From: Tritrichomonas musculus
Lineage: Eukaryota; Parabasalia; Tritrichomonadida; Tritrichomonadidae
Direction of reading: 5' to 3'
Length of the DNA: 64,000 bases
Assembly (NCBI GenBank): GCA_039105265.1
Contig: JAPFFF010000094.1
Location: 20,962 to 84,961, forward strand
The notes beneath the pieces were generated by a model that saw only the letters and a list, made by a program, of their open reading frames with translations, had not been told where the DNA came from and ran no database searches. The stretch's first letter is position 1. The number at the start of each line of letters is the position of its first letter. Of this stretch, positions 18,852 to 30,800 are shown piece after piece. The translations under genes and the position numbers were made by a program.

Positions 18852-21800
18852 TTAGTGACTTAAAATGAGAGCTGCTGAAGCTAGGATGACCTGGCTCTTC
18901 CTCTTTGAGTCCACTGGCACTTCTGCCTTTGCGACGAGTTTCTCTCTGTTCAGCGACTCGAAGATTGGTATTTCAATTGCGTCGTCTGCGACTCTCGCCT
19001 TCTTCTGGCAGACGCAGAGGTAGGCCTTGTCGACCTTCACCACGTCGCTGTTCGCTGTCTCGGATGTCGTCACGACGCCGCCCCTGACGGCTGCGGCCTG
19101 CACCGTGAAGTCGCAGATGTTGAGCGACATGAGCGAGCCGTCCGCCGGCCTGTCGAACGTGACTGCGAGCTTGATTGCGTTCATCTCGGTCTTGTTCATC
19201 CTGACTGCCGCCTGCATCAGCGCCGACACAAACGCGCCGGGCTTCATTGTTGCGTAGAGAGGAAGGGGCTGCGACGTGAGCACCGAGTTGTCCCTCACGC
19301 GGACAGAGAGGGCGTCGAGCGCCGCTGTCCTCTCGAAGCACTGCTCGAGCCACTGCTCGACGTTGTCGTCGATGTCGATCCAGTCGCATCCCCACTCGTT
19401 CGGCACGAGGCCCTTCTTCAGCGACGCAGAGGCAGCCCTGAGGTGGGCCGGGAGCATCGCAGCGTCAGACGCAGAGCTGAGGCTCTCAACGTCGGACGTG
19501 ACGACCTTGAGGAGCGCGTGCGCCGCGCTGCGCTGCACGGATATGAAGTCTATTGCCGGGTGGTTCTGCAGGTTGATCTGCACGTCGTCGACGACGTCCT
19601 TGAACTGCGACATGAGACTCTTGACGAGCTGGAAGATCTGCGAGTTCACCTGCGAGCCGGACTCGCTCTCTGACTGCGACGCCGACGTGAGCAGCGACAG
19701 GTAGTGGATCGTCGCTTGCGTCGTTGAGCGTGCAACTGTCGCGTCTGCACTCGAGCAGAGCCCGAGGAGCGTCGGCCCGTTGTCAGCGGACTCGTCCTTG
19801 CCGCGCTGGTTGAGGAGCTTTGAGACGCTCTTGAGGCTGAGGTCGCCAGGGAGGTCGAAGAGCTGGAACTTCTCGCACGGGAAGTTGCTGTTCACGAACA
19901 GGTTCAGAATGCGCCTGTCGAACTCGGAGTCCATCCGCGAGCCGTAAACGGTCGTCTGGAGGAGGCCCCTGACAACGTCTGTCGCATCGTTCCTCGACTC
20001 GATGATCTGCGTTGCTGCGTTGAGGTCGGCCTGCGTGAACTCGAAGAACTGCGACCAGCCGACCGGGATGAAGGCGCGGCGCTCCTGCAGCACGCCGTGC
20101 AGGTACGAGAGAGAGATGAGGCTGCGCTTGACGGCAGACGAGAGCTTGCCGAACCAGTCCTCGCTCCACATCGTCAGCGTGCGGCTCATCTGGTTGATCA
20201 GGCCCGGCGGCGCCTCGTACGCAATCTTCGTGGAGTTCTGCAGAAGAACGGTCGGGAAGCTCGGCGTCGCTTCGGTTGTCAGGATGAGCTTGAAGTTGTC
20301 GCTCATCTGGAGAGACGGGACGAGCTTCTCGAGCTGCTGGAGGAATGAGATGTCGAGGTGGACGTTCTTGATGATTGCCCACTGGCCGTTTCGCGATGCC
20401 TGGCGGACAAGCGAGAGCGCGTCCTTTGAGTCGCACTCACCGAGCGCAAGCTCGACGAGGTTCTCGCCGACGTTCGGAATCTCCATTGCGATCTCCTTCA
20501 GTTCAATTGAAGGATCGGAGCCTGGAGTGACAATGAAGACGAAGATTGACTCTGCGACATTGCTGCTGTTCGACGACGATGACGCGCCTTCCTCGCTTGA
20601 GCCCTCCTCTTGCTTCTTCTTGCCGCCTTTGCCGGCGCCATCCTTGACGAGGAGCTGCCTGAGAGAGAGCACTTTCGGGTCAGAGAACGCGCCGAGCACA
20701 ATCCTCTCCATCGATGACATGAGCCTGTCAGGGCGGAGAGCCTGAATGACGAGGCAGCGCTCGAGCGCCGTGATTCCAAGCTGCTGAGGATTCTTTCCGT
20801 CAATCTGCGGCCACGAAGAAGGGTTGTCCGGCGTCGTGCAGTCGAGCCACTTCTGCCAGCCCGACGCGTTCTCATCGAACTTGAGCGACTCGACAACTTT
20901 TGGCACGTTTGCAGCGAGAGACATGAAGGCCGGCTGCGATTCTTGCGGTATGAAGGATGGCACGCTGTCCACCTTTGCAGGCCTCTGGTGGAGGAACTGC
21001 TGCCACTCGTTGTCTGGGAACATTCGCGGGTAGATCGTGCGGACAAGGTTCATTCCGAAGACGAGGCGGTGCTCTCTAAACAACGATCTTGAGAAGTGAG
21101 AGTATGCGAGCGAGTTGAAGGTCTTGATGAGCGCTTTCACTCTTCCGTCGCCAGTTGACTTGCACTCCTTGAATGCAGATGTGTAGAGCTTTGTGAACTC
21201 GTTCAGCGAGAAGCGGTACATCGTGTGCACGAGATAGAGAGTATCAACGTTGAAGTAGATTGCTGACGCGATGTTTGCAAGCGGCTGGAACTGGACTCGC
21301 TTCTCCTGGATCTGCTCCTGAAACTTCTCTACTGCTGCAAGCCTCTGCTCGACCTCTGACGCTCGTTTCTTCTTCTCATCGAGAGAATTAATAAGTTCTT
21401 TGTTGCTTAGAATCGTGTTCGGATCCGCGGCAGCCAAAATGTCCAAAAGCGAGGACTCGAGCTTTCCGAGCTCGATCTTCAGCTGCTCGCTCTCGTTGAG
21501 CTGCTCTTGGTGCTGCTGCTCGATCTCTGGCGCCTCAGTGCTCAGCGCAAGCGTAAGAAGCTGCATCCTGAGGGCCGTCCTCGTCACAGTGAAGTTGATT
21601 GTCGTCACGAGGCTCTGCTCCCTCGGCGAGAGCTGTATGCTGGAGTTACGCGTGACAATGATCAGCCTGAATTCGGGGTGCACATCGATGAACTTGTCGC
21701 CCACACTGACAGTCAGGTGCCCGTTCGAGAGGACAAACTCCTTCGCGAGGTAAGGAATCAGGCAGAGCGGAACTCCGTCAGCTTCCTTGACAATCAACTT

Positions 21801-24800
21801 CTTTCCAAACCTGATTGCAAGCGACGCCTGGTGCTGGAATCGCGGATGCGACCAGCTGAGAACTTCCGCTGCTGGACCGAGCGAGTGCTCGAGCCACTCG
21901 ACGATGTGCTCCGCTGGGTCAATGATGAACAAGGTTCGGTTCTCGCATGACTTGATGATCTGGACATTCTCGAGTGAGAGCTCATCGCTTGGGAAGCCGT
22001 TGAACTTCAGCTCGAGGATTTCAGACTGCGTGTTTATGAAGTCCTTGAAGACAAATGTTTCATCCTTGAGCTCTAGTGCCTTTGCGAGCTGCTTCATCCT
22101 GCTTGCCCTGTCTGTTTCATTCATTGAGCCGCAAATTGTCATGAAGGCAGCAGACATCAAAAGCTTCTGCGTGGCCTTGCCCTGCTCCTTCTCTATTTCG
22201 CTGTGCTGCTCGGACCACCTCTTCTGCTCGTCACTGAGCTTGTTGAGAAGGTTCGATGCTGCCTTCTGCTTCTCTTCGATTTCGTTCAAGGACAAACGGA
22301 GCCTCTCTGCCTCAGACGTGAACTCCTTGTACTGGTTCTGGAGGTTAACAACGGTTGTGTCGAGTTCTGTCTTCTTTGTTTCGAGCTGCTTGAGCTGAAC
22401 ACGGGAAGAGTCGAGCTCTGCGTCCAGTTTGTCAAGCTCGTTTTGAAGTGGCTGCACGTCGCGCAAAACGAGGCAGTACTTGGCCATCGCCTTGACCCAC
22501 TCCGCAAGCGGCGCTGCTGCAGCTGATGAACGACGAACTGTCTCGTAATCAAATGAGTTCTTCTTCTTTTCGATTGCCTTGTTGACTTCTGTGATTGACT
22601 GCGGTGAGACAGCCTTGGGATCGAATCGCAGAATGTCCTCCTTGATGTGCGAGTTTGAGAAGAATTTCCTGATGTTCTGCCAGGAGGTGTCGCGCTCGCC
22701 CATCAGCAAGAGAACGGCTTCAAGCACGTCTCTCACTTGCTGCGGCGGCATTGTGAAGCTTTTGACTTCTGAGATATCGCGTGAATCAAGCTTGGCAACA
22801 TTCTCTGAGGCGGCCTTCAGAATTGGCAAAATGCCGGACAGCTGGTCGTCGATCTTCTCCTTCTGCTTCTTCAGGTTTCCTTCCTTGGAGGAGAGCTCTG
22901 ACGAGATCTTGTCCATCTGCTCTGACTGGATGTTCAACTGCGTCATTGTCTTCGAGATCTCGTCCATTGCTTCCTTTGCGCGCTGCTCCTTCTCTCGCAC
23001 TTGCACTTGCTGCACTTCTGCCTCCTTGGAAAGCTGGGCAACCCTGTCTGACACCGCCTTCAGCCTCAGCAAACCGTCGTGCAAGAACTTCTTACGCGTT
23101 GCAAGTGACTCGCTCTTCTTCTTTGAAAGCTCGATGTAGTTCTTTATCAGAGCCTGGAAGTCAGAGGACTGCATCTTGAGCGTCTTGTGGACCTTCGCAA
23201 ACGGAAGCTTGGCAATGCTCTCGTCCGAAACTTCGAACTTCGAGAGAATGAGAGGCGTCATTTCATTCAGGACCTTCTCCTCGTAGTCGTTGACCTTGAG
23301 AATTGTGCACTGCGCCTCAAGAAGCGGTTGCGCCTTCAGCATCTTCGCGCACGTTGGCGACCTTGGATCGATGATGACGACAACGCGGATGTTGTCACGG
23401 ACAATTCTCTTGAATTCCTCATACGAAATGTCGCCAAGCTGGGAGAGAATCGCCTTCTGCTCTTCAGGTGTGTACAGGTTGGGCGGAATCTTGTTTGTGA
23501 GCAAGGAGTTGATGTACTCGAAGAAGGAGTCGTTGATGATCTGGTACTCTTCGATGCAGAAGACAGAAAGCTTCTTCTCGTTTGCAGCATACGAGATGCA
23601 CTCCTTGAGGTCGTTTGCAAAGTGACGAAGCGAGTAGCCGTCAAATGTTGAAGGCGAGAAAAGCTTCCCTTTCATTGTCTGGATTGTTAGCTTGAGAACT
23701 TCTTTGCCGCCGCAGCCGGTGATTGCAATGAGCAGCAAGTGGTTGCACGGGAGCGCAATCGCCCTGTTGATTTGGGTGGACAATTTCATGGTCGAGTTCT
23801 GAATGAAAATGTCAAGCGGCCCGCACTCTCTCTCATAGTTTGTGAGGCCTGTGTTCAGCGCCTTCTTGATTGAGCTGATGTCGCTTCTCCTCAGAAGGTT
23901 GTCGCTTCCGTCGAATGTTGTGTAGACGCCAAGCTTTCCAGAAATGTTCTTTGTCATTGCTGTCGTGAACTCCTTCTGCTTGTTGCTTGGGAGCCTGTCT
24001 GCAAAGACCCTGCAGCCCTCGTAGAGCATGCTGAATGTTGGCTGGTCTTCAGAGTAACGCAAAATGCCGAGGATCCACTTTGTGAGGTCCTTTGGCGTGA
24101 ATCCGTTCGATGTCAGATATTGGTCGTACACGATGATCATCGACTTGGCGAGCTCATAGCAAACCTGGCTCGAGTTCCAGTCCCACTGCTGCTCGCGGTG
24201 CAGGACGTTGGTGACGTACTCGCCGTAGATAAATCGCAGGCTTTCGCTGCTGACGTAGTCAACAACAACGATGCGAAACTGTGACAAAAATCGCTCTGAG
24301 AGAGGCTGCAGCGAATCAGATGGATCGATGGATGCGACAAGGTTGATGTTGGTCAGCTCGACCCAGTCAAGAGTCTCGTTCATGTAGCCATTCAGCTGGC
24401 ACAGCTGCCTGATAAACGAGTGGAGCTCGACTGTGTCAAACTTGTCAGCTGATGGATTCTGGACGCCCTTGAAGAACAGTGTGAGAGGCCTTCCTGACCG
24501 CGGCTTCATCTTGAGTCCGTTTGCAGCTGGCGCCGTCGTGCAGAGCTCGTTGAGACGCGTCATAACCGACTTTGCGGTTGTGAGCGCATTGCAGTAGATG
24601 TATTCAACATCGCCTTCGTAGAGCTTCTTGACAAGGATTGCCTTTCCGCACCCCTTCGGCCCCGCAATCAGGAGTGGCTCCTTCATCCTCACAAACGGCT
24701 CGGCGGACGAGACGTACTTGAGTGACTCTGGCGTGGAGACGAATGGAGGATCGTTTGCATTCCACTCGCCTTCGGCAATTGTCTTCATTTCGAATGGCTG

Positions 24801-27800
24801 GATCTTTCCGTCCTTCCACTCGCACTGCAGGATGTTCTTGGTTGAAGGGAGATTTGATCCACAGAGCTTGGCGGCCTCCTTCATGAAGTTTGATGCGAAC
24901 TTCTCCTGTCGTGATGGAGAGAGGAGCGCTGCGCAGGCCTTCGCAATCGCAAGCATGAATGCGACAGGCTGGTTCATTCCCTCAATGTGCGGGATGATGT
25001 TTCTCAGAATCTGGAGGTCGGTGAAGTTGAAGACGAAGTCAGACGAGTACTTGTGGATCAGCTTCAGCGCTGGCGGAATCAGTGAGTTGAACAGCTCTGT
25101 GTACGCCTTGTCTTTGCCTTCTGTCAGCGCCGGGAACGTCAGCTTGATGTCGAAGTCGCTCCTGTTGACGAAGAGGACGCCCATGCGCGAGACTGTGGCC
25201 GGCGATGCGAACTGGAGCGAGTGCGTCTCGAAGATGAACTTCACGTTCCTGTCGAACTGGATACGCTCACCTGTTGGAAGTGTCAGAAGCCTGTTGTCAT
25301 CGAGAACCGAGTTCAGTGACTCGATCCAGACTGGGTCGACGTCGCCGTCGCAGACAATGAAGCCCATCTCGTCTGGCTCGAGCCTCGAAGCAGCGCGCGC
25401 AGCCCTTGTGAGGACGCCATCTGTCCACTCACGCGTATCGAGGTCGATTGATCCCATCAGTCCTTCCAGCGGGACCGCCTTTGGCACGATGTGCCACACT
25501 GTCGTTTTCCTTCCGCTCTTTGTGAGCGCGTCTGCGAGCACCTTCCAGACGGTCGACTTGCCGCAGCCGGCTGGCCCGACGATGACTGCGCCTGTTCTGT
25601 GCTGTATCAGCTGGTTCAGCAGCGAGATCTTCGTCATCTGGACCTTCGACTGCTGGAGCTTCTTCTCTGCGAGCACCTCGATGACAGTCGGCTCGAGCGA
25701 GTTCTCTGACACGTTGTCGGACTGGTCAGTCTTGAAGATGTCTCTGACAATGTCGAGGAAGAGGCGCCTGTCCTTGTCGTCGAGCTTGCCGAGCGTGTCG
25801 AACAGCAGGGCGCGAATGATGATTTGCTCCTCGTCGTCTTTTCCGTCGCTGTTCCTGAGCCACTGCCCGGCCATGTTGAGGACAGTCTTCTGCGCACGCA
25901 GGCCCCAGTCGTAGTGCTTCTGCTTGGAGAGGAGCTGGTCAGCGAGCGAGAAGACAGTGACCATTCTCTGCGCCAGCTCGTCGCTCTTGTGGAAGCCTTC
26001 AGAGTAGAGCATGACCTCCGCAATCAGGTTCTTGTCCGGAACGGACATCGAGACGGACCTGAAGAGCGCCTTGAGGTTGTTTGGAAGCTTGGACCTGCCG
26101 CCGTACGCCTTGCCCGCTGGATTCAGGGTGACAAAGATCCCTGACTTCAGGTTCAGGTGGACTGTCTTCGATAGGAGCGAGACCGTCTCCGACTTCTTGA
26201 GGATGGCCGTCTGTATCTCCTGGATCTGCTGCGAGACGGCAGACAGGACAAGCTCGTCAAGCCTGTTGAACTCGTCGAAGCAGCCCCAGGCGCCGCACTG
26301 GACAAGGCCTGTGAAGATCCTGCAGATTGACTTGACGTCAATTCCATCGCCGCAGTTGAAAACGAGGACCTGCCTCCCCATCGCCTGCCCGAGAGCCTTG
26401 ACTGACTCCGTCTTTCCGGTACCTGCTGGTCCGTACGGGTTTCCTGCAAAGCCAAGATGCATACCTTCGCACAATGTTGACCAGCAAAGGTCGGTCAGAG
26501 GCGTGTGAACCAGTTTTGGCGCGTTTCCTTGGTATTCGTAGCCGTAATCAAAGACACCATCGCACATTTTGACAATGCACCGGCCATCAACGAAGTATAA
26601 TTTGAATTGTCTCATCCATTCAAATGCTTGTGTGCGTGTAACGTCTTTCTTGGACAACTCAGTGATCATTGAGTTATAATGAACATGGTCCATGATGAGA
26701 GATTTGATGCAGGAGACTTCACTTGAATCAGTAACATTGACTTTAACGGATGGCGAACCACCGCCACCTTCTTCCTGAAGTGGTGTTGATCTAAATTCCG
26801 CAAGTTTGAGTAGTTTCTTCTTGTAGATTTCTGAAAGTTCTTCAAGAGAATGTTTTTCAATTGATCTTTCGCATTCTTCAACAAATTTGATTCCTTCTCC
26901 AACTTGGACAATTTGTGATGGATATGTTTTTGTCGAGAAAGCATGCTTAGTCATATAGTCATTCAATAATTCAACAAGCGAGTTCTGCATTTTATCGCAA
27001 AGTTCATTCAGCCACATTTCAACTGAGGCTGTAGTGAAAACAGGTTCTGGAAGATAAACTTTCTCACCGAGAGAGGATAGATAAGCAACAACCTTGTTCT
27101 CTGAGTCGATTTCAACGGATGAAATGCCTTGGAACAAGTTCTTGAGATGCGCTTGAACAATATTTGGGTTTTCACGAACTTTACCGAGAATTTCAAGGAG
27201 ATCAAAGTCACCAATGAAGTAAAGACGTGGAAATCCTTGCCTTTTGCTTTCTAAGAAGGCAGTTAAAGCTGATTGGCAAGCATCTAATCCTTCCAAGATT
27301 CCTTTCAAAGTAGATACGATATCGTATTTATTAAGTAATGAAGTAACTTGTGGATCTTTCTTGATATCATTCATTATTCCTTTGAATTGAGTATCAAGTG
27401 CATTGAATTTTTCTGTATGAGATGGAAGAGCACCAGAATTGAAAATTGGAGCTAAGTGAAGCCATTTTCTTTGGATTTGGTTCAATAAAAGTAATGCTTC
27501 ATGCAATGTAGTAAATTTAGTTGTCCATAATTGAATTTCACTCTCAAAAGCATCAGCAAATTGAAGTGACGACAAGGATTGAATTGTAGCTTGCATATCG
27601 CTTACTTGTGTTAACAAGTCCTTCCATTCTTTAATAACAGATATACCTTGTTGCTCAAATAAGACAAAATCTGTATGCATGTTCCATTCACGGACTTCTC
27701 TTAATGCTGCTCTAATAGTTCCTTCACCTTTGGCTCTTTCGCCGAGTTTTCTGATTAATGCGACATTTTTATGAATTCCTTCAGCGTTATCCAAAATATT

Positions 27801-30800
27801 GCTCAACTTTAATTCGTTAATTTTCATTGCTTTAGGATACTTAAGAATAATTCCAAGCTCCTCCCAGTGTTCAGCAGTCCAATTTTCTCCACGAACTAAA
27901 GTAATGTCTGGGTAGTATGTAATTAAATCTCGTATCTTTTCAATGAGATACATTGAAACATCGGAGGGTGGAACTCTATTTGCGTGATCATTCCATTGAT
28001 CTAAGAAATCTTTCAAATCATATATGTGAGTTCTGTATGTAAGCCAGTCTTCACCACTGATTTCATCAAGTTCTGTTTGCCATTGATCGAGTAAGAGCCA
28101 AGTTGTTTCAAATGATTTAAGTGAATTTGTAACATTTGCAATATCTGGAAACTCGCGTTGTTTAGAAACGCCAAAGCTCTTTTCCTCATCAATAAGCATA
28201 TTCTTTTCCTTTTCAAAATCGACAAGGGCAATTCTTGTCTCTTTAACAACTTGAATTGCTCTTTCGACTGCTTTTGGATTCTTGAAATCAACTTCTTTGG
28301 GCTTCCTTTCTTCCCATTTGACTTTGAATTGAGTTGTTCTTCGTTGGAAATCATCAACTTTTTGAGTCATTAATGTTCTTAACGTTTTAACTTGTTGTTG
28401 AACAACTTTGCTTTGATCTGTAAGCGAGCCTTTGAAAATAAGCCAGTGGGATGAAATTGAGTCTATTTGGAATTGAAGACTTTGACGACTTTGTGGATCA
28501 TGAACCATCAAAAGATTAGATTTATCATGAATTGTCTTGAATGTCTTTGAAAATTCACTAATTTTGCCATTTAAAGAAACAATTGTCTCTTTAACACGCT
28601 TTACTTCATCACTTGATTGAATTGTCGTTTGGATTGATGCAAGTGAGTTATTGATGAAGTCCATGACAGTTGAAATATCGTTTTCTAATGATTTACGCAA
28701 GAGCGAGCAAACAGATCGCTTGTATTCGCCAACTAAACGCTTAAATGCACTTTTAGCAATTGCATAAGAAACTGTAATATAGTCAATTTTTTCTGAATCA
28801 GGAATTTGATCTATTTGAGCTTCACGCATTGCTATCGCATTCAAATTTGTCAAAAATTGGTTTGGTTCAGTTAATTTTTCATTTACAACTGTATCGAAGT
28901 CTGAAATTTGTCCCAAAACTACCCAATCATTAAATTTATCAACACAATTTGAAACGCGAGAAATTAAAACTTCAGTTCTTTTGTAAAGTTGGTCGATTTC
29001 ACTTAAATGGAATTTAACAATTCCTGAAAATTGTGAATTGAATTCTTCCATTTTGACACCATTAGAAACACCTCCGAAATGAGTTGGAATCGAAATGAGT
29101 TTGTTAATTTGTGCATATAACATATGTCTGATTGATTCGATAGTTGGGTTAAAAACAATATCGGGCCTTGTATATGAAACATTCACTGTTATTCCTTTAA
29201 CATCATTTTCCATTGTTAATAACGTTTTTTCAAATTGATAATCAAGGGCCTTATAAACTTGAGAGTTAATATGCTTTAGCCACATCTTTAAATTGGTTTT
29301 ACCTCCTTTGTATATGTCAACAATTCGGTTTCTACAAACCCTTAACGTTTCTTTCCATTTTGCATCTGCTGCAATAAGAGAACAATCAAATAATTGAGCT
29401 ATATCAGCAATCATCTTTCTGTGAATAGACATCAATTGCTCATTATTATCATATAAATCATCTGCAGCTTTATTAACACTTGATATGAAATTTTCAACGT
29501 CATCTTGTTGGCCAAATGCAACTGATGAAATTCCTTCAAATGTAGAAATAAAACCATCTACATATGGAATGAGTAGTGGTCTTAAAGGACGGATAATTGA
29601 AATAACAGTTGTATTGAAATAATCTACACATTGTTTTAATGCACAAAAATACTGATGATGTTCTCTTAATTTTCTTAGTTTGGAATCAATTTCGTGTGTA
29701 ATTCGGAAATTTAATGAAGTAATGATTGAAGCTTGATCAAGAATTGATGTTTTATCTTGAGGGAAGCTTATTAAGAGAATTCTTGTCTTTTTATTTTCTT
29801 CTTTTTGTATTAAATTTTCATCAAAATTAATTTGGCTTAATTGTTTTGAAATCGCTGTAGTCCACGCTGTAACCATATCAGCAATCATTTTCTCAGATAA
29901 GGTTACTATTTCTTGATAAGATGCGTTGATCTCATCAGTTGGACATTTATTTTTAAAATCTTTTGAATATTTCAATTGATATGAAAACCATTTTAATGCA
30001 TTACAAATTGCATTTGGATCATTAACTTCATCAACGTAATGATTATGGGCTTGTTTCTTAAGAAGATCAAGATATGAAATGAATAGTTTGTTCCTTTTCT
30101 GTTCATAAGACGAAATTACTTTTTTTATACTTGAAAATCTAGATAAAAAATGTAAACATAATAATTCATCTGCTAAAGCATCTTGGTTGTCTCCCATTGC
30201 TTTTAAACCTTCTTCAATTTGAGATGAAACGGAATTAGCCATTGATTCTAGGCTTGATAACATTGGAGATGTTGAACTTTCCCATTCATCAGATTCCATT
30301 TTAAAACAGTCATCAATTGTTGGAACTTCTGCTGGGCTATAAGAATCCATAAATTTCGCACAATAGAAATAAGAACGTTGGTATCTATCAAAAAATAAAA
30401 GTTTTTCATGAATATTATTGAGTTTGTCAGATTTGTACAAACCGTTTGTCCACTTTCTAGCTTGAAATGCTGGCCAAAGTTTTTGAGTAAATTGTTTCGT
30501 TTGATGAATCCATTTTGTTAATAATTGATAACATAGTGATAAATTTCGACATTTTGGACCAGTATCAAATAAATTGAAATTTTCAAGTTGTTCTAAAATG
30601 AATCTTTCAATTTCTTTTGATACTAAATCTAAAAAATGAATTAATTGCTCTGGGGTATAAAGATGGCATGTTGTCCACAAACGATCGACTGCCTGAGATG
30701 TAGTATCTAAAATTGAAAAGGCTTCGGATAGAGATCCTAACGAAGACGTGTCAAGTCGGCTCATTTGAAGATAAACAAGTTCAATTTCATTTAAAATTCG

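Noticed and set aside
18900-26500. Many secondary ORFs over the dynein gene on both strands
   Set aside because: The GC-rich codon use removes stops from other frames. The dynein frame carries all recognisable motifs.
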